The position numbers and the translations under genes were made by a program. Shown here in pieces: positions 31,773-41,968 of a stretch of 54,577 nt of DNA. The notes beneath the pieces are model-generated. The model made no database searches. It was not told where the DNA came from and saw only the letters and a list, made by a program, of their open reading frames with translations. Position 1 is the stretch's first letter, and the number at the start of each line of letters is the position of its first letter. Source of the stretch: Myxococcales bacterium (GTDB lineage: Bacteria; Myxococcota_A; Polyangia; Haliangiales; Haliangiaceae); the NCBI GenBank assembly GCA_028287115.1, contig JAQBQF010000029.1, forward strand, positions 1-54,577, read 5' to 3'.

Positions 31773-31778
31773 TAACGT
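31773..31778 (+). promoter_or_regulatory. Candidate leaderless -10 box for the TPELLAxHLP gene pair
   Basis: TAACGT lies 7 bases before the ATG at 31786. Confidence 0.35.
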
Positions 31779-31785
31779 CGTATCC

Positions 31786-32079
31786 ATGTCTCAAGATCAG
31801 CGGGAAGCTTGGTTTGCAAAAGTCGTCGAGTCGGGACTTCACAATCAAATCTTCAATCCGGCCGACGTCCTGGCCCACGCGACCCCCGATGTTCTCGCAA
31901 CTCACTTGCCGCCAGAGCTTCTGAGCAAGGTGCTCGCGGCCTCGCTCGCGGCCGGATCGATGACCCCGGATCGCGTGCTGGAGACCGTCACGCCCGAGCT
32001 GCTCGCGAAGCACCTTCCACATGACGTGTTGTGGGCCTGTATCCAAGCCGCTGCTGCGCGAGCAGGTGTGAAGTCGTGA
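31786..32079 (+). CDS. Small protein with two TPELLAxHLP repeats
   Basis: A 97-residue protein of no recognised family. After a helical start (MSQDQREAWFAKVVESGLHN) it contains two copies of a roughly 36-residue unit: (FNPADVLAHATPDVLATHLP, then PELLSKVLAASL) and (MTPDRVLETVTPELLAKHLP, then HDVLWACIQAAA). Each unit reads as a short helix, a Thr-Pro helix start, and a His-Leu-Pro turn. The next gene carries two further copies, so the pair arose by duplication. Its stop overlaps the next GTG (GTGA), which implies joint translation and perhaps a complex. No membrane or signal segment is present. Confidence 0.75.
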   Translation: MSQDQREAWFAKVVESGLHNQIFNPADVLAHATPDVLATHLPPELLSKVLAASLAAGSMTPDRVLETVTPELLAKHLPHDVLWACIQAAAARAGVKS

Positions 32080-32990
32080 ACACGAAGGCGTTCCTCGTCG
32101 ACGCGCTGAGCGGCGCGCTCGATATCGGGCTCGGTACGCCCGAGGACGTCCTTCGTTTCGTCACGCCGGAGCTGTTGGCTCAGCACCTGCCGCGTCCTCT
32201 GTGGGCGAGGTTGTTGACCGCGTGTCTTGGTGCACCCAAGGTCGATGCCCAGCTCGTGGTCGACACGATCGGAGTGCCGAATCTGTGCGAGCACATTCCG
32301 AGCACGATCATGTGGACCGTGATCTCCGAAATCGCGACACGAGCGCTCGGTGGCGTGCGCAGTGTGGCGATTCCGACCGCACCGGCGGCGACTGCCGCGA
32401 AGCCTGTCGTGTCAGCACCGGCATCCGTACCCACCGGACCGTTGCCCGCGCGCACTCCCACCGCAACACCTCCGCGAGGTGTTGGCGTCCCCACGCCTTC
32501 GCGTGGCGTCCCACTCGCGCCTCCGCCGCCCGCGGCCGAGGCGCCTGCACGTCCGACTCCGCAACCCGCGACGGCTGCGGCCAAGACCAGCATCCCGGCG
32601 CCGGCATCGAGCAGTCAATCACTCGCGAACCTCGATCTCGATGACGAAGATAAGACCGCCTCACCCGCCGGGCGCGCGCGCACACCGACCGGTCAACGGT
32701 TTCGGCAGAGCCAGACCGGCATCGGTCGCATGACCTCGGCGAGTGTCGCGGCGCGCAGGCCGCAAGCGATCGCGCAAGCGCCGACCACCGTTGGCCCCGC
32801 GCCGACGCCGGCTCCTGGAGCACGACCCGTTCGCCGCGGTGGCACTGAAGTGTCGGAGCTCGAGACCGAAACCTCGGTCGAGAAAGACTGGGGCGAGCGC
32901 GAGATCGCGGTCGACGACGAACAGCTCGTCGATTGGCAGGCCTCCGACGAGACCGTCACCGGCGCTGAAGGCCTGACGCGCAAGCGCTAG
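32076..32990 (+). CDS. TPELLAxHLP repeat protein with Pro/Ala-rich tail
   Basis: A 304-residue protein, probably a partner of the preceding gene. Residues 1-90 hold two more units of the shared repeat (TPEDVLRFVTPELLAQHLP, then RPLWARLLTACL; and LVVDTIGVPNLCEHIPSTIM, then WTVISEIATR). From about 95 to 260 the chain is low complexity, rich in Pro, Ala, Thr and Arg, and likely disordered. The last 45 residues are acidic (SELETETSVEKDWGE, then VDDEQLVDWQASDE) and may bind a partner. The GTG start overlaps the upstream stop. It is followed 36 bases later by the convergent tRNA-Val gene. No function can be assigned. Confidence 0.75.
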   Translation: MNTKAFLVDALSGALDIGLGTPEDVLRFVTPELLAQHLPRPLWARLLTACLGAPKVDAQLVVDTIGVPNLCEHIPSTIMWTVISEIATRALGGVRSVAIPTAPAATAAKPVVSAPASVPTGPLPARTPTATPPRGVGVPTPSRGVPLAPPPPAAEAPARPTPQPATAAAKTSIPAPASSSQSLANLDLDDEDKTASPAGRARTPTGQRFRQSQTGIGRMTSASVAARRPQAIAQAPTTVGPAPTPAPGARPVRRGGTEVSELETETSVEKDWGEREIAVDDEQLVDWQASDETVTGAEGLTRKR

Positions 32991-33026
32991 CGCGGTCATT
33001 CGTGACCGGCCGTCAGCATCGCTTGT

Positions 33027-33101
33027 TGGTGGGCGTTGAGGGGATTGAACCCCCGACTTGCACCGTGTGAAGGTGCCACTCTCCCGCTGAGTTAAACGCC
33101 C
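33027..33101 (-). tRNA. tRNA-Val (anticodon CAC)
   Basis: The minus strand folds as a cloverleaf: acceptor GGGCGTT pairs with AACGCCC, D-arm ACTC...GAGT, anticodon stem GCACC/GGTGC with loop TTCACAC (anticodon CAC, reading GUG valine), and T-arm GGGGG-TTCAATC-CCCTC. The discriminator A (33030) and the CCA end (33027-33029) are encoded. No other tRNA is in the window. Confidence 0.96.
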
Positions 33102-33168
33102 GAGAGATCCGGTGTGTAGCAACGGGTGGGCTCCGCTGTCAATTGCGAGTCGTGATACGACGACGGGC

Positions 33169-33561
33169 ATGCAGCGGAACATCGTGAGGACCTCGCAGGC
33201 GCCGGCGGCGATCGGACCGTATTCACAGGCGGTCGTCGTGCCGGTCGGTGATAAGCGGATGATCTTCTGCAGCGGCCAGATCGCGCTCGACCCCGTGACG
33301 GGAGCGATGGTCGAAGGCGATGTCGCCGCGCAGACCCAGCAGGTGCTCGCGAACCTCGGCGCGGTGCTCGCCGCGGCGGGAGCGAGCTTCGCGGATGTCG
33401 TGAAGACCACGATCTATCTCGCGAGCATGAAGGACTTCGGCACCGTGAACGAGCTCTATGGCGAGCGGTTCACGTTCGATCCGCCGGCGAGAGCGACCGT
33501 CGAGGCTGCAGGGCTGCCAAAAGGTGCCAAGGTCGAGATCGACGCCATCGCGATTGTCTAA
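33169..33561 (+). CDS. ridA: RidA-family reactive intermediate deaminase
   Basis: A 130-residue enzyme that hydrolyses enamine/imine intermediates released by PLP enzymes, protecting other enzymes from 2-aminoacrylate-type damage. Visible family features: [24 protein letters not shown], the conserved Arg in [21 protein letters not shown] at the end. The ATG at 33169 gives the normal length. acsA begins 8 bases after its stop with an AAGGAGG site, so the two are an operon. The window is rich in PLP enzymes, which fits the role. Confidence 0.93.
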   Translation: MQRNIVRTSQAPAAIGPYSQAVVVPVGDKRMIFCSGQIALDPVTGAMVEGDVAAQTQQVLANLGAVLAAAGASFADVVKTTIYLASMKDFGTVNELYGERFTFDPPARATVEAAGLPKGAKVEIDAIAIV

Positions 33562-33569
33562 GGAGGAAC

Positions 33570-35522
<1,953 letters not shown>

Positions 35523-35610
35523 CTCACCGCTCGGCGGCACCGCCCGACGGCCAACACGTACCAGGCGTTTGGTCCGCCTGCGACATGCCTGCATCGCGCG
35601 CGAACGCTGG

Positions 35611-35616
35611 TAGTCT
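35611..35616 (+). promoter_or_regulatory. Candidate leaderless -10 box for the methyltransferase-like lipoprotein
   Basis: TAGTCT lies exactly 6 bases before the GTG at 35623, with no Shine-Dalgarno sequence between. Confidence 0.45.
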
Positions 35617-35622
35617 CGGCGC

Positions 35623-36465
35623 GTGAAGAACTACCTCTTTGTCGTGGCGCTCCTGTGCGCATGTTCGAAGTCGAAGACCCAAGACACGCCCGCACCGGCG
35701 CCGGCGTCGAGCACGGGTTCCGCGGGATCAGCGGCCGCGATGACCCCGCCGCCGCCGGCTGTTTACACGCCTTCCGCGGACACCACGGATGCGATCAAGG
35801 CTGCGATCGCGGCACCGGATCGCGACGAAAAAGATCGCGCGCTCGACGCTGGACGCAAGCCGGGGGAGGTGTTCACGTTCTTCAAGATCGCGCCCGGTCA
35901 GAAGGTCGGCGAGCTGTTCGCCGGCGGGGGCTACTCGACCGAGATGCTCGCCCGGATCGTCGGCGAGTCCGGCAAGGTCTACGCGCAGAACACCAAGGAC
36001 ATCATGGACAGGTTCGCGCGCGGTCCGGTGACGGAGCGCATGGCGAAGCCGGTGATGAAGAACGCCGTGCTCGTCGAGCAGCCGACCGAGACGCCGTTCC
36101 CGCCGGAGGCGAAGAACCTCGATGCCGTCTTGTGCATCCTCAATTATCACGACTTCGTGTGGCAGAAAGTCGACCGCGCGAAGCTCAACAAGGCCGTGTT
36201 CGATGCGCTCAAGCCTGGTGGCATCTACGCGATCGTCGATCACAGTGCACCCGCGGGACACGGCGTCGCGGACGTCGAGACGACGCATCGGATCGAAGAA
36301 GACGTCGTGAAGCAGGAGATCACGGCCGCCGGGTTCAAGCTCGACGCCGAGACCGACGTGCTGCGCAATCCCGACGACAAACGCGATTGGAACTCCTCGC
36401 CGAAAGCCGCGGGTGACAAGCGAGGCACGAGCGATCGCTTCGTCGTGCGCTTCGTAAAGCCGTAG
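35623..36465 (+). CDS. Exported SAM-methyltransferase-like lipoprotein
   Basis: A 280-residue protein of the COG4798 type (class I methyltransferase fold). The GTG start gives MKNYLFVVALLCACSKSK, a lipoprotein signal with lipobox LCAC, then a Pro/Ala/Ser linker to about residue 50. The methyltransferase part has motif I VGELFAGGGYSTEMLARI for SAM binding, a motif with LDAVLCILNYHDFVW, and KPGGIYAIVDHSAP near post II. An exported SAM-dependent enzyme is unexpected since SAM is cytoplasmic, so it may bind another ligand. Alternatively the lipoprotein leader could place it on the inner face after a different topology. No neighbour explains it. Confidence 0.85.
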   Translation: MKNYLFVVALLCACSKSKTQDTPAPAPASSTGSAGSAAAMTPPPPAVYTPSADTTDAIKAAIAAPDRDEKDRALDAGRKPGEVFTFFKIAPGQKVGELFAGGGYSTEMLARIVGESGKVYAQNTKDIMDRFARGPVTERMAKPVMKNAVLVEQPTETPFPPEAKNLDAVLCILNYHDFVWQKVDRAKLNKAVFDALKPGGIYAIVDHSAPAGHGVADVETTHRIEEDVVKQEITAAGFKLDAETDVLRNPDDKRDWNSSPKAAGDKRGTSDRFVVRFVKP

Positions 36466-36544
36466 CGCGCAGTCTCGGCCTGGACCGTCGGGTCGCATTC
36501 GCTTCGAGACTCGACCGCACGCGCCTGGCTCGCGTCACGTCGTA

Positions 36545-36559
36545 CACACGCTTCGTGTG
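36545..36559. terminator. Weak hairpin between convergent genes
   Basis: CACACG-CTT-CGTGTG forms a 6-bp stem in the 143-base gap between the methyltransferase-like gene and dacB. No T-run follows. The gap contains no gene. Confidence 0.3.
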
Positions 36560-36608
36560 GCGACCCCGATCCGTGGCCTAAGTTGATCAGGCCGAGGTCG
36601 ACGGGTTG

Positions 36609-38384
36609 TTATTTTTGGCCGGCGGTCTCGGCGTCGAGCGCGGAGTCCGGCTCGGATTCTTCGAGATCGTCGGGGAGCGCAGGCTGGACGTCGGTCAGGG
36701 CGGGATGGACGTCGGGCAGCGCGGGATGGACGTCCTGCACCTGCGGCTGGAGCTGCAGCGGCGCGACGGCCTTGGTGGTCTTCGCGAGGTACTTGCAGAG
36801 GAGGCCGACGAGCTGTTCGTGCGCCCTGCGGACGTAGCCCTTGGAGAGCGGGCGATCGCCGTTGGTCACGATCGAGAACGCCAGCGGACGAGTCGGATCG
36901 ATGTCGAGCACACCCGAGAGCGCGATCACCGTCGATAGCGTGCCCGTCTTGCCGCGGATCCGGCCGCGGACGTCGGCGGTGCCGAACCGGCGCGACAGCG
37001 TGCCGTCGGTGCCCGAGATCGAGAGCGAGTCGAGCCATGCATGGGAGGCGAGTGCGTTCGGGGCGAGCAGTGGATCGCCGTCGCCGAATCCCGCCGCGCT
37101 GCGGACGACCGACACGAGCTCGTGTGCCGTGATCCGCGTGCGATACGACAGGCCAGAGCCGGTATCGACGAGGACATCGTTCTTCGCGAGGTGCGGATGC
37201 CGCTCGAGCCAGCCGTACATCGCGTCGAGCGCGACCTCCATCGAAGGCGTCGTGCGATGCGCGAGTGCGGCGGCCGTCATGATCACGCGATCGGCGAGCC
37301 AGTTGATGCTCCATTTGTTGACGTGCGCGATGATGTCGGCGAGCTGCGACGATTCATGACGGCCGAGCTCGTGCGGCAGACCGCCCGCGGTGACGGAGTC
37401 GCCGATGAAGTCACCGAGCTCCGCGATCGCGACGTCGCCGGTGACATCGATCTGATGAGCGCGGAGCGCGGCGCGCAGTGCGAACGCGGCATCCGCGGTG
37501 CGTTCCTTCGTCGCGAGCGAGAGCGTGGTCTGTCCGCCTTTGCCGATCGTGCCGGCGATCGTGACTTGCACGCGCAGGTGACCGGTGGGGTCCTTGATGG
37601 TTTCCTCGATGAACGAGAGCCGCGACCGTGCCACGAACCCGGCCGTCTTCGCGGTGATCTTGAACGTCACGAGGTCGAAGCCCGCGGGAGCCGTCGCGAT
37701 GGGCGCCGTGCCCGGGAGACCGGCCTTGACGTCGATCGGGATGACCGCGCGATAGATTCCGTCGCGCGTCGGATCGGCGCCGACGATCACGTTGCCTTCG
37801 AGCCGGCGCACGCCACGGAGCGCGAGCTGTTGTGCGATCTCGTCGAGATCCGCGGTGGTGAGCGTCGGATCCCAGCTGCCGAGCAAGTAGACGTTGCCGC
37901 GGATCGCTCCGGCCGCATCCGGTTCGGGCCCGAGCAAACGCGTCGGATAACGGAACTGCGGGCCGAGGAGCTCGAGCGCGGTGGCCGTCGAGATCATCTT
38001 GACGTTCGAAGCGGGATTGAGCGGATCGTCGGCGTTGACCGCGAACAGCGGTTCTCCCGATCGCGCGTCGGCGACGAACAACCCGGTGACACCCGTGCGC
38101 AGCGGTCCGCGCAACAGCTTCTCGATCTGCTTGGCGGTGTCTTCTTCGGCGGTGAGCGGCTCCTCGCGGCGGCCGACCGCCTCGCGCGGTTGGCGCAGCA
38201 CGCCGAGCTGACCGAAGCTGACGCGTGCGTGTGCGCCATCGTGCCGCGCTGGCTGTGCGGGCGCTGGCGTGGATGCGACGGGCTTCGGTGCACGCGTCTT
38301 GACGACAGCCGCGGGCTTCGCATGAGCGGTCGCCACGAGAAGGGCGAGCACGAGCACGACGTTCGCGATGGTCCGCCGCATCAT
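36609..38384 (-). CDS. dacB: D-alanyl-D-alanine carboxypeptidase/endopeptidase (PBP4, peptidase S13)
   Basis: Periplasmic peptidoglycan hydrolase, 591 residues. Signal peptide MMRRTIANVVLVLALLVATAHA. The three penicillin-binding motifs are present: Ser126xxLys129 in NPASNVKMI, SxN in NKWSINWLAD, and KTG at residue 479 in GRIRGKTGTLS. This gives a complete S13 enzyme with the large insertion domain between motif 1 and 2. The C-terminal 65 residues are extra: Gln/Pro-rich, with three 7-residue repeats DVHPALP, DVHPALT, DVQPALP, then an acidic end. Its ATG overlaps the stop of the Smr gene (ATGA), so the two are translated together. Confidence 0.93.
   Translation of the reverse strand: MMRRTIANVVLVLALLVATAHAKPAAVVKTRAPKPVASTPAPAQPARHDGAHARVSFGQLGVLRQPREAVGRREEPLTAEEDTAKQIEKLLRGPLRTGVTGLFVADARSGEPLFAVNADDPLNPASNVKMISTATALELLGPQFRYPTRLLGPEPDAAGAIRGNVYLLGSWDPTLTTADLDEIAQQLALRGVRRLEGNVIVGADPTRDGIYRAVIPIDVKAGLPGTAPIATAPAGFDLVTFKITAKTAGFVARSRLSFIEETIKDPTGHLRVQVTIAGTIGKGGQTTLSLATKERTADAAFALRAALRAHQIDVTGDVAIAELGDFIGDSVTAGGLPHELGRHESSQLADIIAHVNKWSINWLADRVIMTAAALAHRTTPSMEVALDAMYGWLERHPHLAKNDVLVDTGSGLSYRTRITAHELVSVVRSAAGFGDGDPLLAPNALASHAWLDSLSISGTDGTLSRRFGTADVRGRIRGKTGTLSTVIALSGVLDIDPTRPLAFSIVTNGDRPLSKGYVRRAHEQLVGLLCKYLAKTTKAVAPLQLQPQVQDVHPALPDVHPALTDVQPALPDDLEESEPDSALDAETAGQK
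36672..36734 (-). repeat. Three 21-base tandem repeats in dacB
   Basis: Units at 36714-36734, 36693-36713 and 36672-36692 encode DVHPALP, DVHPALT and DVQPALP. They lie past the catalytic domain and may vary in copy number between strains. Confidence 0.8.
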
Positions 38385-38923
38385 CGGTGCCCTTTCATCA
38401 TCACGTAGGTCGCGCCCTCGCCGCCATCGATCGGTGCGGCGGACGCAAACGCGGAGATCAGACCCGAGAGCGGCCCTAACAGTTCGCTCAGCACCGCGTC
38501 ACGGAGCGGTGCTCCATGCTCGGAGTGCAGGCCCTTGCCGTGAACGATCAGCACGCAGCGGCGACCGACCTTACGGGCTTCGAACAGGAATTGACGCAGC
38601 TCCACGGTGCCGCGCTCGACCGTCTTGCCATGCAGGTCGAGCGTGAGCTCTGCGCGAACTTTACCGGCTCGGAGCTCGGCAATCTGGGTGCGTGACACGC
38701 CGGGCGCACGCGCCGCGTACCGGGAGCCGTCGACTTCCGGGGTCAGCTTGACCTCGGGCGGGAGCTCGACCACGCGTACCGGTGAAGGCGGCTTTGGCGG
38801 CACGGCCACGCGGTCGCGGGCATCGAGCGGCTTGACGTCGCCCACGGCCCGGAGAAACGCCTCGCGCTCTTCCGCGGAGACCGCCGGACGCTTGATGCGT
38901 GGTCCGGACGGCTTGGGTTTCAT
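38381..38923 (-). CDS. Smr-domain protein
   Basis: A 180-residue protein with a C-terminal Smr (MutS2-related) domain: LTLDLHGKTVERGTVELRQF and VLIVHGKGLHSEHGAPLRDAV, the LDxH and HGxG motifs of this nuclease-like fold. The N-terminal 85 residues are Pro/Lys/Arg-rich and lack MutS parts, as in stand-alone YdaL/YbbA-type Smr proteins, which may cleave nucleic acids. The ATG at 38923 has GAGAGG directly upstream. Its stop overlaps dacB. The 152 bases to glgP hold the divergent promoters. Confidence 0.9.
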   Translation of the reverse strand: MKPKPSGPRIKRPAVSAEEREAFLRAVGDVKPLDARDRVAVPPKPPSPVRVVELPPEVKLTPEVDGSRYAARAPGVSRTQIAELRAGKVRAELTLDLHGKTVERGTVELRQFLFEARKVGRRCVLIVHGKGLHSEHGAPLRDAVLSELLGPLSGLISAFASAAPIDGGEGATYVMMKGHR

Positions 38924-39075
38924 CCTCTCATTGTGTACTCGGTCGGACCGCTGCCGGCCAACAAAAGATGCGGATCGCAACACGTTGTATTTGGCAACAG
39001 ACACGCGGCTTTCGCGCCGCGGTGCTTGCGACGTGACGCCGGTCAAGGCACGTTCCGGCTCCGGAGGAGTCTTTA

Positions 39076-40716
39076 ATGTCGCTGTGTCCCCGTGTCGCGT
39101 ACTTCTGCATGGAGTACGGGCTCGATCCCGCATTTACGATCTACGCGGGCGGGCTTGGCATCCTCGCGGGCGATCACATGAAGTCGGTCGGTGACCTCCA
39201 TGCCCCGGTCACCGGAATTGGCCTGTTTTGGGATGAGGGCTACACGCGCCAGCTCGTTGGTTCCGGCGGGGCGATCGAGGACCACTATCCCAAGACGCCT
39301 CGCGACGCACTGCGGCGTGTCGATGTCCGGGTCGACGTCACTGTCCGCGGCAAGCGGATCCCGCTCAAGGTCTGGCGAGTCGATCGCTACGTGTCGTCGA
39401 CCTTGTACCTGCTCGAGCCCGAGCGCGATGAGGATCGCTGGATCACCCAGCGCCTGTACGGCGGTGGGGTCGAGGATCGGCTCGCCCAGGAGATCTTGCT
39501 CGGTGTCGGCGGCGTGCGGCTGATGCAGGCTCTCGGGGAGAAGATCGAGATCTATCACTTCAACGAAGGCCACGCGGTGTTCGCCGGGCTCGAGCTGCTG
39601 CGTCAGGCGACGTTCGGTGGCTCGTCGCTGACCGAGCGGCTCACGAAGCTGCGGCCGCACGTCGTGTTCACGACGCATACGCCGGTCCCAGCAGGTAACG
39701 AGGTCCACGACCTCGAGCTGATGCGGAAGATCGACGCGGACGTCGGCTTCACCGATAGCGAGCTCGAGATGATCGGCGGCGATCCGTTCTCGATGACCGT
39801 CGCGGGGTTGCGGCTCGCGCGCATCGCGAACGGCGTTGCCGAGCTGCACGGTGAGACCGCCCGCGGCATGTGGAAAGACGTCTCGGGTGCCGCACCGATC
39901 ATCAGCATCACGAACGGCGTGCACGCGCCGACGTGGCAGGACTCGCGGATTCGTGCGGCCCTCGTCGCGGACAAGCCGCGGGCGCGTCAAGACGCCGAGC
40001 TGTGGTCCGCGCACCAGGCGATGAAGTCCGAGCTGCTCGCGGAGGTCGAGTCGCGCAGCGGCATCAAGCTCGCGCACGACCGCCTCGTGATCGGGTTTGC
40101 CCGGCGCGCAGCATCGTACAAGCGGGCGGATCTGATCCTCAGTGACGAGCGCTCCCTACGCAGGCTGTTCGAGCAGGGGATCCAGATCGTCTACGCGGGC
40201 AAAGCGCACCCGCGCGATCTCGCGGGCAAGGCGCTGGTCGGCCGGCTTGTCGAGGCTGCGAAGAAGCACCCCGCGAACATCGTGTTCCTCGAGAACTACG
40301 ACATGCGCCTCGGCGCCATCCTGACACGCGGCGCGGACGTCTGGCTCAACAACCCGCGAAGGCCGCTCGAAGCCTCCGGCACGAGTGGCATGAAGGCGGC
40401 GATGAACGGCGTGCCGAACTTGTCGATCCTCGACGGCTGGTGGCCCGAGGGCTGCGAGCACGGGATCACCGGCTGGAAGATCGGAGACCCCGATCCGAAC
40501 GACGATCCGTTCGATGAAAAAGATGAGGCGCGCGTCGACAAGCGCGATCGCGAGATCCTGCACAACGTGATCGAGCGCGAGGTGATGCCGGCGTATGCAG
40601 AGCGCAGCCGGTGGGTCGCGCTCATGCGCGCCAGCATCACGATGTCGCAGTGGCGGTTCTCGTCCGATCGAATGATCGAGGACTACATGACGAAGGTCTA
40701 CGCGTCGGGCCTCTAG
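39076..40716 (+). CDS. glgP: Alpha-glucan phosphorylase, short type
   Basis: PLP-dependent phosphorylase (TIGR02094 group) releasing glucose 1-phosphate from glycogen or maltodextrin, 546 residues against about 850 for classical GlgP. Seen motifs: VAYFCMEYGLDPAFTIYAGG LGILAGDHMKS, HFNEGHAVFAGLELL, TTHTPVPAGNE, KRADLILSD, and the PLP-Lys loop EASGTSGMKAAMNGV. The short form lacks the N-terminal DUF3417 extension found in many relatives. GGAGGAG lies about 8 bases before the ATG. The TAG stop overlaps the stop of the convergent lipoprotein in a CTAG. No other glycogen gene is present. Confidence 0.9.
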   Translation: MSLCPRVAYFCMEYGLDPAFTIYAGGLGILAGDHMKSVGDLHAPVTGIGLFWDEGYTRQLVGSGGAIEDHYPKTPRDALRRVDVRVDVTVRGKRIPLKVWRVDRYVSSTLYLLEPERDEDRWITQRLYGGGVEDRLAQEILLGVGGVRLMQALGEKIEIYHFNEGHAVFAGLELLRQATFGGSSLTERLTKLRPHVVFTTHTPVPAGNEVHDLELMRKIDADVGFTDSELEMIGGDPFSMTVAGLRLARIANGVAELHGETARGMWKDVSGAAPIISITNGVHAPTWQDSRIRAALVADKPRARQDAELWSAHQAMKSELLAEVESRSGIKLAHDRLVIGFARRAASYKRADLILSDERSLRRLFEQGIQIVYAGKAHPRDLAGKALVGRLVEAAKKHPANIVFLENYDMRLGAILTRGADVWLNNPRRPLEASGTSGMKAAMNGVPNLSILDGWWPEGCEHGITGWKIGDPDPNDDPFDEKDEARVDKRDREILHNVIEREVMPAYAERSRWVALMRASITMSQWRFSSDRMIEDYMTKVYASGL

Positions 40717-41675
40717 TGTAGTTCTTGGGGCGTGCTCTCGTCCGGTCGATACAAGATCTGGTGGCGCTTGCCACGCCACTCGAGGATGAAGTAATCGCCG
40801 ATCTGCTCGGCGGTTGCTTCGTCGAGGTTACGCTTCGGCGTCGCGCGTAAGCAGGCGTGGTCCCCGGGCTCGACCGCGAGCTCGTAGAGGTGCCAGTGCT
40901 CTTCCTCTTTTTGACCATCGAGGACGTAGGCGTCGTCGAAGCTCCAGAAGGGCGCGCCGGCGCACGCGATCGGCTTGCCGTCGGGGCTGTGCACGTTGAC
41001 CCGGCGGCGATACGTGATGTCGAGGCGCGTGTCCGTGCGCCGCGTGATCTCCCACCACTCGGTCTCGTCGCGGATGTTGCCGTCGTCGTCGTACGAGCGC
41101 GCAACCCATCGCCACGGGCCGATCGGCTCGAATTTCTTGGGCCACGGCGGCTCGGGCAACGGCGCCATCGTGTCGTCGGTCTGCCACAGGTATTGCGAGC
41201 CGCCGTCCCACTTCATCGCGAGGCGGTTGCCCGCGGGCAGCGCTTCGTAGTCGCTCATGTGACGAAAGCCGTGATCGCACGGTGATGGCTCGGTCGTGTA
41301 GCTCGACTCGTGCGCGACGAAGCCGTGATCGCCGAGCTCGATGGTGAGGTCGTAGACCGCTCGTTGGCGGTACCACGGGCGCTGGTTGCACTGAAACGGC
41401 AGGCCATCGAGGGAGCGCACCTCGACCGAGCGGACGTAACGGCCGAGGAGCTTCATCGGCTGTGCCGGATCGGAGCGCAACCGCCAGCGCTCGTCCTCGA
41501 TCCGCGAGGTGCCCGCCTCATTCGCGCGCAGGACCCACCGCCAGCCGCCGATCAGATCGAGCAGGGTGTATTGCTGCGCCAGCGGTGCGGCTCGCGTCGT
41601 CGGCGTGCCGGCGCCGGGCGGCTGACATGCGGCGGCCGGGATCACCGCGAGAATGAGGAGCGCGCGCCGGAACAA
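40713..41675 (-). CDS. Lipoprotein with an internal duplication
   Basis: An unknown envelope protein of about 320 residues. The TTG at 41675 gives MFRRALLILAVIPAAAC, a lipoprotein signal; the true start is uncertain (CTG 41681 also fits). The body has two halves of about 135 residues with the same order: GGWRWVLRANEAGTSRIEDE and GPWRWVARSYDDDGNIRDET at the starts, SVEVRSLDGLPFQCN and VNVHSPDGKPIACAG, and at the ends AMKWDGGSQYLWQTDD and ILEWRGKRHQILYRPDE. Each half has a Cys after the DGxP motif and a later one before a His or Leu. It appears to be a fused repeat of one beta-rich domain. It begins 3 bases after the upstream small gene's stop. The stop overlaps that of glgP. Confidence 0.75.
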   Translation of the reverse strand: MFRRALLILAVIPAAACQPPGAGTPTTRAAPLAQQYTLLDLIGGWRWVLRANEAGTSRIEDERWRLRSDPAQPMKLLGRYVRSVEVRSLDGLPFQCNQRPWYRQRAVYDLTIELGDHGFVAHESSYTTEPSPCDHGFRHMSDYEALPAGNRLAMKWDGGSQYLWQTDDTMAPLPEPPWPKKFEPIGPWRWVARSYDDDGNIRDETEWWEITRRTDTRLDITYRRRVNVHSPDGKPIACAGAPFWSFDDAYVLDGQKEEEHWHLYELAVEPGDHACLRATPKRNLDEATAEQIGDYFILEWRGKRHQILYRPDESTPQELH

Positions 41676-41677
41676 AG

Positions 41678-41947
41678 TCAGCCCGGTTTGCGCGCGTACG
41701 TGTCGGCGACGATCTTTGCAATCGCTTGGTCGGAGAGCGCATCGGGGCGGCGATGATGGTCGGCCTTCGACGGCGGATCGAATTCCCATGCGACGCGCGC
41801 GACCAGGCGTTCCGTGGCCGCCTTCTGGGAAAATCCGAGCCGATAGAGCAGGGCCGCGCGGTGGGCGAGCTCCGCCGTTGCGACATTGGTACGCAGCTGC
41901 GGACCATTCGTAGGTGCAGGCTTGCGGTCGAGCCATTCGAAAGGCAT
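41678..41947 (-). CDS. Small conserved-looking protein, 89 residues
   Basis: A cytoplasmic protein of unknown function, beginning MPFEWLDRKPAPTNGPQLRT. It has an amphipathic helix (ELAHRAALLYRLGFSQKAAT), a central VARVAWEFDPPSK, and a second helix (LSDQAIAKIVADTYARKPG). The first helix resembles small DNA-binding or ribosome-associated helix-turn-helix pieces but lacks a full motif. It leads the lipoprotein gene by 3 bases. A TATACT box lies 6 bases before the ATG and is shared with the divergent gene. Confidence 0.7.
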   Translation of the reverse strand: MPFEWLDRKPAPTNGPQLRTNVATAELAHRAALLYRLGFSQKAATERLVARVAWEFDPPSKADHHRRPDALSDQAIAKIVADTYARKPG

Positions 41948-41953
41948 GGCGCG

Positions 41954-41961
41954 AGTATACT
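41954..41961. promoter_or_regulatory. Palindromic -10 box shared by two divergent leaderless genes
   Basis: AGTATACT reads TATACT on both strands. On the plus strand it ends 7 bases before the GTG at 41969; on the minus strand it ends 6 bases before the ATG at 41947. Only 21 bases separate the starts. One palindrome could therefore direct both transcripts, each beginning at the start codon. Confidence 0.6.
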
Positions 41962-41968
41962 CGGCCAG

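Noticed and set aside
31088..31924. 278-codon plus-strand frame over the Nudix gene
   Set aside because: Antisense to a complete Nudix box and without conserved features of its own.
36575..36593. GGCCT...AGGCC inverted repeat near the dacB stop
   Set aside because: Five-base arms with a nine-base loop are within chance in this composition.
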